A stretch of 45,157 nt of DNA from Cytophagales bacterium (GTDB taxonomy: Bacteria > Bacteroidota > Bacteroidia > Cytophagales > Cyclobacteriaceae): the NCBI GenBank assembly GCA_020403045.1, contig JADBYK010000007.1, positions 1 to 45,157 of the forward strand. Reading direction: 5' to 3'. Positions 42,643 to 45,157 of the stretch are shown here, piece after piece; within the stretch, counting starts at the first letter, position 1, and every line of letters starts with the position of its first letter. Below the pieces are notes generated by a model. The model had not been told where the DNA came from, did not search any database, and saw only the letters and a list, made by a program, of their open reading frames with translations. A program made the translations under genes and the position numbers.

Positions 42643-43770
42643 ATGATTGGTTTCAACAAACCCTATCACACAGGCAAAGAGATCGAATACATTCAGCACG
42701 CCATTCAATTGGAGAAACTGTCCGGCAATGGTTTTTTTACACATAAATGTCATGCTTTCTTCAAGAAGCAATATCAGTTTAAGAAGGTCCTTCTTACCCA
42801 ATCCTGCACGGCAGCGCTTGAAATGGCGGCAATTCTGACTGATGTAAAGCCTGGTGACGAAGTAATTTTACCTTCCTACACCTTTGTTTCTACCGCCAAT
42901 GCTTTTGCCTTACGTGGAGCAAAATTGGTTTTCGCTGACTCTTCGCGATTTCACCCGAATATTTCGATCGACTCGATCAAAAAGCTGATTTCAAAAAAAA
43001 CAAAAGTGATTGTGGCTGTTCACTATGCGGGTATTGCCTGCGATATGGATCCAATCATGGAATTGGCCGTCAAACATAACTTGCTGGTAGTTGAAGATGC
43101 CGCCCAAGCCATCGATTCATTTTATAAAAATAGACCGCTGGGGAGCATTGGTCATTTGGCCGCCTTTTCATTCCATGAAACGAAAAACATCAGCTCCGGG
43201 GAAGGAGGCATGCTAGTTGTTAATGACGAGCGATTTGAAAAAAGGGCAGAGATTATTTGGGAGAAAGGCACCAATCGGTCCGCTTTTTTTCGAGGAGAAG
43301 TTGACAAATACAGTTGGGTCGACATCGGCTCGTCTTATTTGCCTTCGGAAATTACAGCAGCATTTTTATGGGCGCAGTTGGAAAAAATAGAATTCATACA
43401 ACGAAAAAGAAAGCAACTATGGGCTTCTTACCGCGATCAGTTAGCTGTGCTCGAGGAGAACGGATTGGCCACTTTACCAGTTGTGCCCGACTACGCTACC
43501 AATAACGCACATATTTTTTATCTGCTCACAAAAGACCATCAGCAGCAGCTCGATTTGCTGAAGCACATGAGGTTGAATCAGATACAAGCTATTTTTCATT
43601 ATTTGCCTTTGCATCTAAGTCCATTCTATACAAAGGATCATAAAGCTAAATCCCTGACTCACGCTGAGCGGTTTGGAAAAGCACTCGTTCGGCTTCCGCT
43701 GTACTGCGAACTTACCCAGCGGCAAGTGAAGAAGGTAGCTGATGCAGTTAAGGAGTTTTACGGTATTTGA
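42643..43770 (+). CDS. wecE: dTDP-4-amino-4,6-dideoxygalactose transaminase-like (DegT/DnrJ/EryC1)
   Basis: This PLP-dependent sugar aminotransferase has 375 residues. The N-terminal IGFNKPYHTGKEIEYI and SGNGFFTHKCHAFF match the WecE/RffA subgroup. Substrate/PLP contacts are in LTQSCTAALEMAA, LPSYTFVSTANAFALRGA and VVEDAAQAID, with the catalytic lysine Lys181 in FHETKNISSGEGG. It probably makes a dTDP-4-amino-4,6-dideoxy sugar used by the neighbouring transferase. RmlA/RmlB, which supply the dTDP-sugar, are not in the window. It begins one base after the previous stop. Confidence 0.92.
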   Translation: MIGFNKPYHTGKEIEYIQHAIQLEKLSGNGFFTHKCHAFFKKQYQFKKVLLTQSCTAALEMAAILTDVKPGDEVILPSYTFVSTANAFALRGAKLVFADSSRFHPNISIDSIKKLISKKTKVIVAVHYAGIACDMDPIMELAVKHNLLVVEDAAQAIDSFYKNRPLGSIGHLAAFSFHETKNISSGEGGMLVVNDERFEKRAEIIWEKGTNRSAFFRGEVDKYSWVDIGSSYLPSEITAAFLWAQLEKIEFIQRKRKQLWASYRDQLAVLEENGLATLPVVPDYATNNAHIFYLLTKDHQQQLDLLKHMRLNQIQAIFHYLPLHLSPFYTKDHKAKSLTHAERFGKALVRLPLYCELTQRQVKKVADAVKEFYGI

Positions 43771-43866
43771 GCCGCCTACGGAAGTTTATTCCACCCAACA
43801 TCAATATCGATACGTTTCTGTTGAAAAAAATGCTATTTTTCATTCTCAAATAATCGTACATCAGCT

Positions 43867-45024
43867 ATGAACAGAAAATTGAGAATGGGCATGGTAGGTG
43901 GAGGTAAGGATGCCTTCATAGGATCGATTCACCGACTGGCTGCCAACATGGACGGCCTTATTGAAATTGTTTCGGGGGCGCTCAGTATAAATCCTGAGAT
44001 TGCCAAAGAAAGTGGAAAGGCTTTGTTCTTGGCAGAAGATCGCACCTACTTGACCTACGAAGAGATGATGGAAAAGGAGAGTAGGTTGCCAGCTGACAAA
44101 CGCATCGATTTTGTGACAATCGTAACACCGAACTTTGCCCATTTTGCGCCCGCGATGCTGGCGTTAGAGAAAGGCTTTCATGTCGTCATCGAAAAGCCTA
44201 TCACATTTACACTCGATGAAGCACGTCAACTCAAAAAGAAAGTAGACGAGACGGGTTTGATTTTATGTTTGACACATACCTATTCAGGTTATCCGATGGT
44301 GAGGCAGGCACGTGCTATGGTGCGCGAGGGTGCGCTGGGTAAAATTAGAAAAATAGTAGTTGAATATCCCCAAGGTTGGTTAAGTAAATTAAGTGAACGC
44401 GAAGGAAATGCACAAGCCGCTTGGAGAACAGATCCGAAAAAATCGGGCAAGGCAGGCTCAATGGGTGATATTGGTACACATGCGGCTCATTTGGCAGAGT
44501 TTATTTCAGGACTCAAGATCACTCATTTGTGTGCCGACTTAAACATTCTTGTAGCAGGTCGTGCACTGGATGACGATGGCAATGTGCTGCTGAAATTTGA
44601 TAATGGTGCTTCGGGTGTATTGATTGCATCACAAGTAGCGGCTGGTGAAGAAAATGCATTGCGGATAAAGATTTATGGAGAGAACGGTGGCTTAGAGTGG
44701 GCACAAATGGAACCCAATACGCTGATCGCAAAATGGCTCGACAAGCCAACTCAACTTTTACGTGCGGGTACCAATGGTTTTTTGCACTCGGAAGCGATTT
44801 TCAACGCACGCACACCGGCCGGACACCCAGAGGGCTATTTGGAAGCCTTTGCTAATCTCTATCGCAATTTCGCATTAACATTGTCTGCACGAATAGATGG
44901 TTCTCCTGTCCCCAAAGAAGTAAATTTTCCTACTGTTGAAGATGGCATTCGTGGGATGGCGTTTATTGACAATGTGGTGAAGAGCGGGCAGAGTAAAGAT
45001 AAATGGACACCGTTTGAAATTTGA
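43867..45024 (+). CDS. Gfo/Idh/MocA-family oxidoreductase
   Basis: This 385-residue NAD(P)-dependent oxidoreductase has the nucleotide fold MGMVGGGKDAFIGSIHR (7-23) and IVTPNFAHFAPAMLALEKG. The signature HVVIEKPITFTLDEA (about 109-123) contains the EKP lysine. The C-terminal domain shows GSMGDIGTHAAHLAEF, with the likely catalytic Asp and His. Members act on inositols, glucose derivatives or amino-sugar nucleotides. The 96-base gap from wecE leaves it uncertain whether it belongs to the glycan unit or to sugar catabolism. No further gene follows before the repeat at the window edge. Confidence 0.9.
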   Translation: MNRKLRMGMVGGGKDAFIGSIHRLAANMDGLIEIVSGALSINPEIAKESGKALFLAEDRTYLTYEEMMEKESRLPADKRIDFVTIVTPNFAHFAPAMLALEKGFHVVIEKPITFTLDEARQLKKKVDETGLILCLTHTYSGYPMVRQARAMVREGALGKIRKIVVEYPQGWLSKLSEREGNAQAAWRTDPKKSGKAGSMGDIGTHAAHLAEFISGLKITHLCADLNILVAGRALDDDGNVLLKFDNGASGVLIASQVAAGEENALRIKIYGENGGLEWAQMEPNTLIAKWLDKPTQLLRAGTNGFLHSEAIFNARTPAGHPEGYLEAFANLYRNFALTLSARIDGSPVPKEVNFPTVEDGIRGMAFIDNVVKSGQSKDKWTPFEI

Positions 45025-45026
45025 TT

Positions 45027-45062
45027 CAATTTGAAAATTCGGTGATTCGGCAATTTGAAAAT
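45027..45062. repeat. Direct repeat of a 12-mer, CAATTTGAAAAT
   Basis: Identical copies at 45027-45038 and 45051-45062 lie 24 bases apart immediately after the oxidoreductase stop. Between them, GATTCGG-like sequence also recurs. They lead straight into the heptamer array. Confidence 0.6.
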
Positions 45063-45069
45063 GATGTTC

Positions 45070-45157
45070 AGTCTTAAGTCTCAAATCTCAAATCTCAAAT
45101 CTTAAATCTTAAATCTTAAATCTTAAATCTTAAATCTTAAATCTTAAATCTTAAATC
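45070..45157. repeat. Heptamer tandem array (AGTCTTA to AATCTTA), 12.5 units, cut by the window edge
   Basis: Units read in order AGTCTTA, AGTCTCA, AATCTCA, AATCTCA, then AATCTTA repeated without change to the end of the window. The gradual change from variant units to a uniform one is what growth by slippage or unequal exchange at one end would leave. No reading frame or hairpin is present. The true length cannot be seen here. Confidence 0.9.

Noticed and set aside
45070-45157. CRISPR array
   Set aside because: The repeats are 7 bp and contiguous with no spacers, so this is a simple tandem repeat.

Overview
The window looks like chromosomal DNA of a Bacteroidota member, most likely in or near the order Cytophagales. 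The grounds are the SusB-type GH97 glucosidase, the rseC-rnfBCDGEA gene order, AT-rich promoters with TAnnTTTG-like boxes, few Shine-Dalgarno sites, a bacillithiol-transferase (YfiT/DinB) gene and a TonB protein. Nothing suggests a phage, plasmid, insertion sequence, CRISPR array, rRNA or tRNA. The placement is inferred from gene content, not from a marker gene.

Layout. (1) 1-6.3 kb: possible 3' end of an unidentified gene, ppdK (-) with its terminator, a divergent GH63 glucosidase (+), then a gene-poor stretch with a 26-codon hydrophobic mini-ORF and a terminator. (2) 6.3-8.5 kb (-): sqr-like flavoprotein, tusE/dsrC-like and dsrE2-like genes, a sulfide/sulfane-sulfur handling operon. (3) 8.7-22.2 kb (+): eleven closely packed genes: nifJ (pyruvate:ferredoxin/flavodoxin oxidoreductase apparently lacking its 2x[4Fe-4S] ferredoxin domain), a dihydroorotate-dehydrogenase-like protein, flavodoxin, a protein with a kinase-like signature, a secreted GH97 alpha-glucosidase, rseC and rnfBCDGEA. 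(4) 22.6-26.2 kb (-): a stand-alone BLUF photoreceptor and korB/korA (2-oxoacid:ferredoxin oxidoreductase, gamma-alpha fused). (5) 26.4-30.2 kb: tonB-like (+), then an opposing four-gene run terC-yfiT-yheT-SRAP (-); the SRAP protein has lost most of its catalytic residues. (6) 30.3-39.9 kb (+): glpD-DUF3179-GH13-ROK kinase (all overlapping), PfkB kinase, beta-phosphoglucomutase and GH65 phosphorylase. (7) 40.0-45.0 kb (+): surface-glycan genes wbqC, GT2, methyltransferase, small EamA/SMR-like protein, wecE-like aminotransferase and a Gfo/Idh/MocA oxidoreductase.

How the parts fit. Starch- or maltodextrin-like glucans can be cut outside the cytoplasm (GH97) and inside it (GH13, GH65, perhaps GH63). 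Glucose would be phosphorylated by the ROK kinase, and beta-glucose-1-phosphate from GH65 converted by beta-PGM. Pyruvate is interconverted with PEP by PPDK and oxidised by NifJ. Electrons would go to flavodoxin or ferredoxin and then through Rnf to NAD, coupled to ion transport.

The most unusual points are the shortened NifJ inside a unit reaching through rnf, the catalytically altered SRAP protein, the kinase-like unknown gene in the nifJ unit, and several intergenic arrays that all have a 7-bp period (35.7, 36.8, 37.5 and 45.1 kb).
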